Under the pieces are notes generated by a model, which worked only from the letters and a program-made list of their open reading frames with translations, had not been told where the DNA came from and ran no database searches. From contig JAJDCP010000136.1 in NCBI GenBank assembly GCA_029260765.1, positions 1 to 41,640 of the forward strand: DNA of 41,640 bases. Reading direction: 5' to 3'. The position numbers and the translations under genes were made by a program. Below, piece after piece: positions 32,871-40,929 of the stretch (positions are counted from its first letter, which is position 1; the number at the start of each line of letters is the position of its first letter). The stretch comes from Planctomycetota bacterium. Its GTDB lineage: Bacteria > Planctomycetota > J058 > JAJDCP01.

Positions 32871-33660
32871 ACCACCCGATCCGCGAAACTGCACTAAGCC
32901 CATACCACCCCACAACCCCGGGGGTAGCGAACAGTGAGAAGTGGGCACGCGATCATGACTCCGAGACGACAAACCGCTTCGATCCTGGCGGATCAGCGGC
33001 CCTGTCCGGACCTTGATGGCAGACGCTGTCGCATCGCCCGTTTGCGCTAGGAGTTGCGGTTGCTTTGCGGCTCCGAATTCGCTTGCGTCTGCACACGGGT
33101 CGACTATCGAGTGCAAGGCAGTCCTCGAGCGGCAAAACAACTGCGCTGGCTATGCGAACCTAGCTGCGGAGACAGGCCGAAGAGGGACGCACAACGGCCC
33201 GCGAAGGCGATCGTCGGGCTCAATGCCGATGTTCGCAGCTTCATTGCGAGCCAATGCCAACCTCGGTCGTCGGTCCTCGCGGTCTCCGGGCTTCGAAAAT
33301 CGGTCTCTTCTATACCCCCGCGAGCACCTGCGCCCCGCGAGCACGAAATGCCTTGAGGCTGGCCGCGGGGGCCCGATGCAGAAGGACGGAAGTCTGGGAT
33401 GCCGGGCTGGCGACTGACGCGCGCCGCCGATTCTGACGGGCTCGCTGCGAGGGTTGGGGTGGGTTGCCTGGCGTCGACCTGGGCTCGTGTTGGCTGGTCA
33501 GGACGGACGTGGCAGAGATGGTGGGCTCATGACTGGGACATGGTCGATGTCGGTCGGACGAGGTAGCCGAGCAAAGGCAACAAGTAGAATACGAGCAACG
33601 ACGACCTCAGACCCAGCCAGGTCCCGCCGGTGTCATTGCCAGACGAAAAGCCCAATCAGC
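32871..33660. other. Intergenic, no gene supported
   Basis: No convincing reading frame was found. The tract at 33262-33300 (CCTCGGTCGTCGGTCCTCGC and on) is short-period repeat, like 30770-30805. It probably belongs to the same class of simple repeats that border the hexamer arrays. Confidence 0.45.
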
Positions 33661-33669
33661 TGGCATTGT

Positions 33670-33735
33670 CGAAAACGGGACCCCGACTGCGTGACCGAGC
33701 CCGACTGCGACCCCGACCCCGACCCCGACCCCGAC
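33670..33735. repeat. (CCCGAC)n hexanucleotide tract
   Basis: GACCCCGACCCCGACCCCGA and neighbouring CCCGACTGC units make a near-perfect CCCGAC tract, the complement type of the GTCGGG units in the other arrays. It is followed by a (GACCGAA) run at about 33795-33830. Confidence 0.75.
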
Positions 33736-33904
33736 TGCGGCTTCCGAGGCCCGATGCCGAGGCCCGAGACGGGCTGCCGAGAACCGATGCCGAGGCCCGA
33801 AGAGCGGACGACCGAAGACCGAAGACCGAACCCGAGCAAGACAGACGTTCGGCGTGAACCTCGGCCCTCGGTCTTCCGACCTCGGATCTCGAAGCTCGGA
33901 TCTC

Positions 33905-33990
33905 GCAGCTCGGCCATCGCGACCGGAGTCGGATTCGGAACCGGGTTCGGGATCGGATCCGGCCCCCGGGGCCGGTTTCGGGTTCGGGAA
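33905..33990. repeat. Degenerate hexanucleotide array
   Basis: Units such as GTCGGA, TTCGGA, ACCGGG, TTCGGG, ATCGGA and TCCGGC run for about 85 bases. The stretch after it (33991-34311) is AT-poor, C-rich and without a convincing gene. No repeat copy of the A-E type follows this array. Confidence 0.7.
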
Positions 33991-34311
33991 CGGATCCGAA
34001 GAATCAACCGAGCCTCAACCCGCCCACAACCTGAATAAAACCGGAGAACCCAGGCCCCGAGCCACCTCGCACCCACAATGCCCGTATCCCCGCCACCCCT
34101 GTCCGCAACATCCCTTGCTTCCCCGAATGTCCGACACCTCCCAAGAAAAAAGAACACACCAAACATCACTCCAGCCCCGCTCCAGCCCGCCCCACCCCGC
34201 CCACATCCTCGGCTCCCCCATCCCAGTCCCAACAACAAACACCAACCCGCACGACCGCCCCCCGGCGCCCGTCGGGCCTCCCGCATCAAATCCGAACCTA
34301 CCCGCGGATTC

Positions 34312-35200
34312 TCACCCCCGCGGCAACGCCAGGAGACTCCGCGTCAGCACCTCCTGCAGCTGCTGGTAGAACCGCGGGCTCTCGATCCCCGCCGGCTCCA
34401 GCCAGGCCAGCACATCCTGCCAGTCCTCCAGCGGCGGCAGCTGCATCCGCACCCAGCCCTTCCGCTCCTCGAACAGCGAGATCCCGCCCAGCGCGAGCGG
34501 TCCCCGTTCGCTCTGGATCTCCACTCGCGCCCGGGCGCCCCCTCCAGGTGCCGGCTCGACAGACACCCGCATGCTGCCCACGCTGCCGGCCGGCGGCTTC
34601 CGCGTCCGCGCCGTCTCCCGCTGCATCCCCTGCGACGCCCCCATCAAAGCGTCGAGCGGGCTCTGCACGGTGCGCGCCACGGTGCGCGCTACTTTGGTGT
34701 AGATCACGGTCGTCTCCAGCCGGGCGTGCCCGAGCAGCGCCTGGATGAAGCGGATGTCGGTCCCATTCTCCAGCAGATGGGTCGCGAACGAGTGGCGCAG
34801 GGTGTGCGGCGTCGCCCGCTTGCTGATGCCAGCCAGGGCGACCGCCCGAGCCATGGCCCCTCCGCTTGCTCAAGTACCGTCCTGGCCGGTCGCCACGAAA
34901 CAGATGGTCTTCCGCCCCGCTGAGCTTCTGCAGCGAGGCCAGCGTGCCCTCGAGACAATGTGGCAGAGTCGCCATCCGATCCTTGCGGCCCTTGCCCAGC
35001 CGGATGTGCAGCTGCTTGCGCTCGAAGTCGATGTCCCGCCAGCGCAGCCGCACGACCTCGCTGACCCGCAGCCCGCCCGCGTACAGCAGGCCCAGCAGCA
35101 GCTTGTCCCGCAGAGACGGCGCGGCCTCCAGCACGCGCACCACCTCGACGTGAGAGAGTGCGTCCCTCGGTTCCTCAGAGAACTCGCGCTGCTTTTCGGA
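34312..35200 (-). pseudogene. Tyrosine recombinase, frameshifted and lacking its N-terminal domain, with a C-terminal extension
   Basis: Tyrosine recombinases cut and rejoin DNA with an R-K-H-R-H-Y set. Here the first frame gives L-L-L-G-L-L-Y-A-G-G-L-R-V-S-E-V-V-R-L-R-W (Arg I) and L-G-K-G-R-K-D-R (Lys). After a frame change near 34860 the second gives H-T-L-R-H-S-F-A-T-H-L-L (His and Arg II), L-L-G-H-A-R-L-E-T-T (His) and V-I-Y-T-K-V (Tyr). All six residues are present. The SAM-like N-terminal domain is missing: the frame opens into unrelated sequence at about 35200. After the Tyr, S-P-L-D-A-L resembles the end of integron integrases, but their extra motif between patches II and III is absent. 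A further ~105 residues (R-V-S-V-E-P-A-P and W-V-R-M-Q-L-P-P-L-E-D-W-Q-D-V-L-A-W-L) form an unusual C-terminal extension. Confidence 0.8.
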
Positions 35201-35214
35201 TCCTCGAACCTCCT

Positions 35215-35480
35215 TCCGGGCCGAGTACAAAGGCGACGTCACCAAGCTCTCCGAGGGCACCGCTTCCGCCAAACTCAGCCAGACCATTCCCGGTATCGGC
35301 GACAAGACGACCCTCAACCTCGGCTACGTCGGTACCGTCAACGCCCTGAACAAGGGCAAGGTCTATGGAAATCTGGCGGTCAAGATCTCCCCCAACACCA
35401 ACCTGACCGCGGGTTATGAGAAAACACTCTCCGCACCAGGACACGGCACGGCCAAAGTGGGGTTGACCTTCAGGTTCTGA
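35215..35480 (+). pseudogene. 3' end of an outer-membrane beta-barrel-type gene
   Basis: The plus-strand frame ending at 35478-35480 reads L-S-Q-T-I-P-G-I-G-D-K-T-T-L-N-L-G-Y-V-G-T-V-N-A, K-V-Y-G-N-L-A-V-K-I-S-P-N-T-N-L-T-A-G-Y-E-K, and closes H-G-T-A-K-V-G-L-T-F-R-F-stop. Alternating hydrophobic/polar strands and a terminal Phe are the signature used by BAM to insert outer-membrane barrels. Only about 85 residues are left. The frame meets the recombinase fragment at about 35200, so one gene was cut by the other or both by a later rearrangement. Confidence 0.65.
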
Positions 35481-35637
35481 GGGTGCATCGCAGGCGGCCC
35501 CACAACGCGGCGACACAGACCAGGAAGGCATAGGGTCTCGCTCGGCCTCGCCTGGTGCCATTTGCCCGGGCAGCCAACCTTCCACAGGAAAGTCCCGGTT
35601 CGCTACAATACAGGGATCCCTCACAAAGGATCCCAAG

Positions 35638-38463
35638 ATGGCTGATGAGATCGTCGGTTCCGGTACCGAGCCCACCCGATTGCGCACCGGCCGCCCTGTC
35701 AGCGTGCGCCTGGCGGGCAGGTTGAGCCCAACACAAAGGCTGAAGAAGCGCCTGCGCGACGACTACCGGGAGCGCATGAAGAAGCTGGCCACCGCCAAAC
35801 CCGAAGCCTTCGAGGCCATGCTGAAGCAGATCTACAGAAAGAAGGTCGACGATGCCAAGGCCAAGGAGCTCGCGGACCAGGCGCGGGCCGGGGAGTTTCC
35901 CGTATCGAAGAACATCGAGTTCGTCGATGTCACGAGCATCCGGGGGCACAACGCCGCCTATGCGCGCGCTGACGGGGGCACTACCTACCTCAACGAGAAG
36001 CTCAAGCCCTCCTACGGCAGACTCCTCGACTCCTATTCAGAGGAAGCAGGCCACCACCTCGACGCCCTTTTGAAGGGCAAGGATACGCTGGGCGACGAGG
36101 GCAGCATGCTGGTGGCTGGGCTGGCCGCTGGCGGTCCCATCGAAAAGAAGGATGAGAAGAAGTACCGCCGTTGGCGCGACGCCGGAAAGCTCAACATCAA
36201 GGGCAAGGAGATCTACGTCGAGTTCGACACCGAGCTGCCCTTCAAAGACGAAAACGGCCAGAAGATCCCGCTCTTCATGCACAGCGAGACCTTCGCGAGC
36301 GCCAACCAGTCGGGGTGGTTCCGCGACGACGTCGAGCTCGAGGCCGCGATGACCCTGACCGGTGTCGAGGGCAAGCCACTGTTCGAGCTGCTCGAGCAGC
36401 GCAACCGCCGGAACTTCCGCCGCCTGCGGCGCTCATCGTACATGGAGGCCTACTCGATCGGCTATCCGATCGACGAGATCCCCTGGAACGGCAACGCCCA
36501 CGACGTCCGTGAGGGGCGTGTCCCCGACACGACCTCACCGGTCGTGCAGCCCTATGTGTGGTTGAAGATCGAGCCCGGCAACTTCGAGATCGATCCCGAG
36601 CGCAACCGCCGGCGCCTCGATCTCGGCACCGACATCATGGACGATATCTACTACGACACCGACGGCTATATGCTCCTGGCGAACTCGATGTCGATCCGCG
36701 CCCGCAAGCGCTGGGACAGCGACACCGAGATGCGGCGCCTGCTCATCGCGCTCAAGGTCGAATCCGGTGTCGACGCCTTCGGGATCAAGCGCGCGGCCAA
36801 GACCGACGTGCGCCGCGACCGGCCGACCCCCGAAGCGATCACCGGTCTCGACGAGGCGGTGACACGCGGCCTCGACAGCTGGAACAACGACCCGGCGGTG
36901 CCCATGGAGCGCTGCTATCAGCGCCTGCTGCGCCGCAGCCTGCTCTCGGACGCCGAAGACTACAAGAAGGTGCTGATCCTCAAACCGAAGGCCTTCCTGC
37001 GCTCGGTGCGCAGCCGCTACCACTTCAACGAGAACAGCCTGAGCGAAATCCGCAGCATCCATGACCTCGGAAAGAGCCATCTCGAGGCCATAAAGCAGCT
37101 GGCAAATGCCGCACGCACGGGGGGAACCCTGCCGGCGGGACGCGAAGCAGCCGTCGAGGACTTTGAAAAGAAGATCGACCGCATGCTCGACCAGAGCCTG
37201 CTCAAGGGGCAGGTCAAATCCGCCCTCGCGGCCCTCGACCACGACGTCGAGGCGGCCGGGGTCGACTCCCTGTTGCCTGGTTCGACCGGACCTGGCAGCT
37301 CGAATGACCTCGATGACCTGGTAGCGCGCCGACCGATCCTCGAACGGCGGCGGGTAGTGGCTGAAGCGATCTCGACCATCTACCACGAGCTGGCACGCGA
37401 CCTCGACGATGGCTCCTCGGAGAGCCTGCGACGCCTGATCACAGGTACCCTGGAGCGGCAACTCGACGACCACGCGGAGTGGTTCGTCGACTGGCAGAAG
37501 GAGACCAACATCGACCTCGCCAAGCTGCACACGCTGAAGCGTTTTGTCGAGCTCCACGCGGGCATGCAGGACGATCAGGCCCAGCTCGACGCCTTCAACA
37601 CCTGGGGGCGTGACAACGAACGTCGCTTCAGCGACCTGAACATGGACAGCTGGAAGCTCCTGGCGAGCTATCTGAAGAACGAGCAGCTGCGTATCTGGCA
37701 GCGGCAGCTCGAGACCGCCGGCTCGGCGGCCCTGGGCCTGTGGTTCGACGAGGCGCGCCAGTTCTATGTGCCCGCATCAAGGCGTCAGACCGGCAACTTC
37801 CTGATCGACACCATCGACTTCGCCGCGATGTACAAACCCGACGTGTGGGGAGACATGCCGCCACCCGAGCGCAACGCCGCCGTCGACCTCACCGAGCCGC
37901 CCTACGTCGACAGCCTCTTCCACGCCAGCCTGGTCAACGAGGTGCAGATCGAGCTGCTCTCCGGCGGCGAGTACACCAAGCGCCTGAAGCACCTCGGCGC
38001 CATCAATGAGCTGGCTGGTCTCTTCATGCGCTGGGCGGATCAAGCGGGATCGGGCGGTAGCGAGGCGCAGTACAAGGCCCTGTTCAGTGAGCTCTCCGGT
38101 CTCGGGGATGAACCGCTTCAGGAGCGCCTGGCGCCCTTCAACGACTGGCTGGCAAAGAACGGCGGCCAGGTCACGTCACTCTCGGCCGAGGAGTTCAAAG
38201 GCTGGATCAAACCCGAGCAGCTGACCGCGGCCGTGCGGGATGGCACCGCCGAGAAGGACAAACGCGCCGAGGTCGCCATCGAGGGCACGCGCTTCGTCTT
38301 TGAAAAGTACCGCGACATGATCGGCTTCATCTCGCGCCTCAAGGAAGAGCGTATCCGCGACGTCATCGAGGACGCAGGCGGACCCAGGACCACGAACTGG
38401 GTGCCGGCCACGGGCTCGAAGGGCTCGATCGCGATCGGCATGATGCGGCAAGCAGGGGAGTAG
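35638..38463 (+). CDS. Uncharacterised 941-aa protein with EExGHxxD motif and CYTH/VTC-like segment
   Basis: The ATG follows CAAAGGATCCCAAG. Residues 135-155 read E-E-A-G-H-H-L-D...G-D-E-G, like the E-E-x-G-H-x-x-D...D-x-x-G-D-E-G motif I know from putative metal-binding/peptidase-like regions of large cyanobacterial and other surface proteins. Residues 338-373 (Y-Y-D-T-D-G-Y-M-L-L...I-R-A-R...L-I-A-L-K) match the Y-(Y/F)-D-T...L-R-x-R...L-K pattern of CYTH/VTC triphosphate tunnel folds. The expected N-terminal E-x-E-x-K is not clear, so this is tentative. The C-terminal half (about 400-900) is helical. There is no signal peptide or membrane segment. Gene length and codon use are those of a functional gene. 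No family is recognised over its whole length. Confidence 0.8.
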   Translation: MADEIVGSGTEPTRLRTGRPVSVRLAGRLSPTQRLKKRLRDDYRERMKKLATAKPEAFEAMLKQIYRKKVDDAKAKELADQARAGEFPVSKNIEFVDVTSIRGHNAAYARADGGTTYLNEKLKPSYGRLLDSYSEEAGHHLDALLKGKDTLGDEGSMLVAGLAAGGPIEKKDEKKYRRWRDAGKLNIKGKEIYVEFDTELPFKDENGQKIPLFMHSETFASANQSGWFRDDVELEAAMTLTGVEGKPLFELLEQRNRRNFRRLRRSSYMEAYSIGYPIDEIPWNGNAHDVREGRVPDTTSPVVQPYVWLKIEPGNFEIDPERNRRRLDLGTDIMDDIYYDTDGYMLLANSMSIRARKRWDSDTEMRRLLIALKVESGVDAFGIKRAAKTDVRRDRPTPEAITGLDEAVTRGLDSWNNDPAVPMERCYQRLLRRSLLSDAEDYKKVLILKPKAFLRSVRSRYHFNENSLSEIRSIHDLGKSHLEAIKQLANAARTGGTLPAGREAAVEDFEKKIDRMLDQSLLKGQVKSALAALDHDVEAAGVDSLLPGSTGPGSSNDLDDLVARRPILERRRVVAEAISTIYHELARDLDDGSSESLRRLITGTLERQLDDHAEWFVDWQKETNIDLAKLHTLKRFVELHAGMQDDQAQLDAFNTWGRDNERRFSDLNMDSWKLLASYLKNEQLRIWQRQLETAGSAALGLWFDEARQFYVPASRRQTGNFLIDTIDFAAMYKPDVWGDMPPPERNAAVDLTEPPYVDSLFHASLVNEVQIELLSGGEYTKRLKHLGAINELAGLFMRWADQAGSGGSEAQYKALFSELSGLGDEPLQERLAPFNDWLAKNGGQVTSLSAEEFKGWIKPEQLTAAVRDGTAEKDKRAEVAIEGTRFVFEKYRDMIGFISRLKEERIRDVIEDAGGPRTTNWVPATGSKGSIAIGMMRQAGE

Positions 38464-38527
38464 GCATTAGAGGCCCGGACGGAGACCTGCCTTGCGGCGA
38501 GTGCCTCGACCATGCGCCAGCCCCGAA

Positions 38528-38709
38528 TGGGATGGCAAGACCGGTCATGTTCTCTGTGCGGATGGAATGGCCCAACCCGACCGCGATGTCGGCATGCTGC
38601 TCCACAAGCTGGATGAGCTGGGCATCGCCGAAAACACCATCGTGATCTACTCGACTGCCAATGGCGCTGAGAAGTTCACCTGGCCAGGCGGAGGCACCAT
38701 CCCATTTTT
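38528..38709 (+). pseudogene. Internal fragment of an arylsulfatase
   Basis: The frame reads G-K-T-G-H-V-L-C-A-D-G-M-A-Q-P-D-R-D-V-G, then L-L-H-K-L-D-E-L-G-I-A-E-N-T-I-V-I-Y-S-T, then N-G-A-E-K-F-T-W-P-G-G-G-T-I-P-F. The D-x-x-x-G-x-x-L-x-x-L-D-x-L-G-I-x-x-N-T-(I/L)-V-I-Y-(S/T)-T-(D)-N-G stretch is characteristic of type I sulfatases, in which Asp-Asn of the (T/S)-D-N-G motif binds the active-site calcium. Here that Asp is Ala, as in a dead copy. Neither the formylglycine motif nor a start is present. Confidence 0.75.
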
Positions 38710-38775
38710 GAGCGCAACCGCAATGCGGCGGATCCGGTCTTTCAGGCCCGGCGGGAGGACCGGCTCAGGCAGGAC

Positions 38776-39753
38776 TCAGGATGAGACCAGCACCACGATC
38801 CCCACGATGCCGGCGATCAGCAGGGCAGCGCCCAGCACGACCAGCAGGACCCGCCCGATCGAGATCGGTGCGCGCCCGTGCAGATAACCCGCGTCCTGGC
38901 CGGAGATGACCACCCGGAACAGCTTCTTGCGGTAGCGGTAGGCGAGGATGTAGGCGGGAAATCCCAAGCGCTCGGTGTGGAGCTGGCGCAGCAGCACGGA
39001 CACGGCGACCTTGCGGAAGCGCCGGCCGGGGATGTGCCCGGCCTCGACACGCCCGGCCGCAGTCCCACGGATCGCCGCGGCGATCCGTTGGCGCGCGACA
39101 GAGCGCTGCACCTCGAAGTGCTCGATGAGCGGCTCGACACCCTCCTCCAGGAGCGCCTCCGACTGCGCGCTGGCCAGATCGTACGATGGAATCAGCGCGT
39201 CAGCCTCGGCCGCGCTCAACCCTCGCGAGGCAGAGACGACCAACTGCTGGAAGACCATGTCCGTGGCACCCGAGTGGGGCGCCCAGCGCGAACGGTCGGA
39301 CCCCGCGTCTGAGTCCGCCGCCCAGCAGATCTCCGCGGTCGCCTCGAACATCCACCCCACCCACCAGAGCGGCTGCAGTGAGTCCAAGCGGGCCTCGCTT
39401 TGCAAGTCACGCGGGGCAAAGAAGCCACGGCTCCCCGTCCAGCGTCGCAGTGCCTGCTGCGCTTCGACAGCCGACACCGAGAAGGGCAGCCAGGCCTCGG
39501 TCTGCTCAAGAGGATCTTCGACCGTCTCGACCTGCATCACCGAATCACAGAACGCGCACAGCGGCGCGCGCTGTTCGATGTCATACGAGACCGCCGCGCT
39601 ACAACCCTCGCAGCGGTGGATCTTCAGTGCCTCGGGCCGGTCTTCCCCGGAGTCCGCAGCGACCGGCGTGGCCGAGCCGCAGACTGCGCAGCGCAGATCC
39701 CCTCTCTCCAGCTCGCTGGCGCAGCGCTCGCAGTTTCCGATGGCAGGCGTCAT
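38776..39753 (-). CDS. Tail-anchored double zinc-ribbon protein (325 aa)
   Basis: Two zinc ribbons occupy the N-terminus: C-E-R-C...C-A-V-C (8-25) and C-E-G-C...C-A-F-C (about 49-69). A mixed alpha/beta middle (W-L-P-F-S-V-S-A-V-E-A-Q-Q-A-L-R-R-W and L-Q-P-L-W-W-V-G-W-M-F-E-A) follows, and the last 25 residues are a single membrane helix (V-L-L-V-V-L-G-A-A-L-L-I-A-G-I-V-G-I-V-V). It is a paralogue of the gene 10 bases upstream, sharing the (F)...A-A/R-x-W...F-A-P layout, S-R-G-L/I and A-Y-R/V-R-Y. GAGGG lies 8 bases before the ATG. Likely cytoplasmic face of the inner membrane. Role unknown. Confidence 0.8.
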   Translation of the reverse strand: MTPAIGNCERCASELERGDLRCAVCGSATPVAADSGEDRPEALKIHRCEGCSAAVSYDIEQRAPLCAFCDSVMQVETVEDPLEQTEAWLPFSVSAVEAQQALRRWTGSRGFFAPRDLQSEARLDSLQPLWWVGWMFEATAEICWAADSDAGSDRSRWAPHSGATDMVFQQLVVSASRGLSAAEADALIPSYDLASAQSEALLEEGVEPLIEHFEVQRSVARQRIAAAIRGTAAGRVEAGHIPGRRFRKVAVSVLLRQLHTERLGFPAYILAYRYRKKLFRVVISGQDAGYLHGRAPISIGRVLLVVLGAALLIAGIVGIVVLVSS

Positions 39754-39763
39754 GATCTGGCCC

Positions 39764-40681
39764 TCAGTTTGACTGCACGAGGAACACGATGAGTCCGATC
39801 AGGCCAGCGACCCCAAGCACCACCAGCAGGATCTTCAGCCACGACAGGGGAACCCTGCCCTGGACCCGACCGGTCTGGCCATTGACCAGCAGGCGCACGG
39901 GATCGCGCGCCTCGGCGTAGCGCACCGCGAACACCCAGATCGGCAGCAAGACGAGGTCGCAGACCTCTGCGGAGAAGGAGGTCTGGTATTGCAGCCCGCG
40001 GAAGCTGTCGCCGGGCATGAACGCGGCCAACTCGGCGCCGATGACCCCGACCGCCTCCTCGCGGGCCAGCTCGCTGCACTCTTCGAGCGACAGCGAGGCG
40101 TCCTCGGCGGGCCAGCCGGCGATCATCGCAGGCTGGAAGCGGCCCAGCGTGCCGAGCTCGAACGGCTCAATCGCCTCGAGCTCGCGGTTGGGAATACCTC
40201 GCGAGGCGGTCACGAGCACATCCGCGACGTAGCTGGCATGCTCGCCCGCGAGCGCCCGCCACTCGGTCTTGGTGACGGTGCGGGTGCGGGTGACGGTCTG
40301 GCCTTTGGAGTCGGTGGTCGTGTAGGTCTCGGTCACCTGGTAGTTCTCGCCGATTTCGGCGGAGTAGCTGGAGCGGGCCGTTGCCGAGTACAGGTAGGCG
40401 GGCAGGTAGACGCCCCGCACCTTTTCGATGGGCGCGCGCCGGAAATCTGAACGCGCAAAGATCTTCTTCCGGATCCAGGCGCGTGCCGAGGCGGCGGCCT
40501 GCTCGTGGTCGAGAAAGAAGCCGAGCACGAAACGCGGCTGCGGCCGATCAGGCGAAGGCGGACGCTCCACGACGGCGGGCGAATCGCAATAGGGGCATTC
40601 GGTGGTCAGCTCGAAGGCTTCGATGGTCAGGGTGGCCCCGCAACCCTGGCAGTTGAACGCACGGGTCTGGGCGGCAGTCAT
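39764..40681 (-). CDS. Tail-anchored zinc-ribbon protein (305 aa)
   Basis: One zinc ribbon, C-Q-G-C...C-P-Y-C (12-35), is followed by the segment F-V-L-G-F-F-L-D-H-E-Q-A-A-A-S-A-R-A-W-I, then K-V-R-G-V-Y-L-P-A-Y-L-Y-S-A and a Thr-rich strand pair (T-E-T-Y-T-T-T-D-S-K-G-Q-T-V-T-R-T-R). It ends with a C-terminal membrane helix (L-K-I-L-L-V-V-L-G-V-A-G-L-I-G-L-I). The ATG at 40681 follows AAAGGGGGGTCGAC. An in-frame extension to 41053 has no coding character and was not used. It is the first of two genes of one family in a tight operon (10-base gap). Confidence 0.82.
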   Translation of the reverse strand: MTAAQTRAFNCQGCGATLTIEAFELTTECPYCDSPAVVERPPSPDRPQPRFVLGFFLDHEQAAASARAWIRKKIFARSDFRRAPIEKVRGVYLPAYLYSATARSSYSAEIGENYQVTETYTTTDSKGQTVTRTRTVTKTEWRALAGEHASYVADVLVTASRGIPNRELEAIEPFELGTLGRFQPAMIAGWPAEDASLSLEECSELAREEAVGVIGAELAAFMPGDSFRGLQYQTSFSAEVCDLVLLPIWVFAVRYAEARDPVRLLVNGQTGRVQGRVPLSWLKILLVVLGVAGLIGLIVFLVQSN

Positions 40682-40929
40682 GTCGACCCCCCTTTGGTTG
40701 CCGTTGCGGGCCTTGTTGGCTGGTGCGCCAGTATACCATCGGGGCCAGCACTCCGCGCGGTGGCCATCCATCAGGGATGGTCCCCCGCGCTCCCGGCCAA
40801 CGCCCCGACCGCGCGCCTTTGGATCAGCCGGTCGCGTCCCTTGAACACCTCTGCAGAGCGCCGGCCGGGCCGCCGATAGATGATGCGTGCCGAGCATCCT
40901 GCCCGGACCCTCAACCCGGACTGCATCCA

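Noticed and set aside
24115..33990. CRISPR array
   Set aside because: Repeat units are six bases long, irregular and without spacers. No cas gene is present.
11062..34311. An integron cassette array, given the IntI-like ending of the recombinase
   Set aside because: I looked for attC-type core sites next to the small genes and saw none in regular places. The recombinase also lacks the IntI-specific motif.
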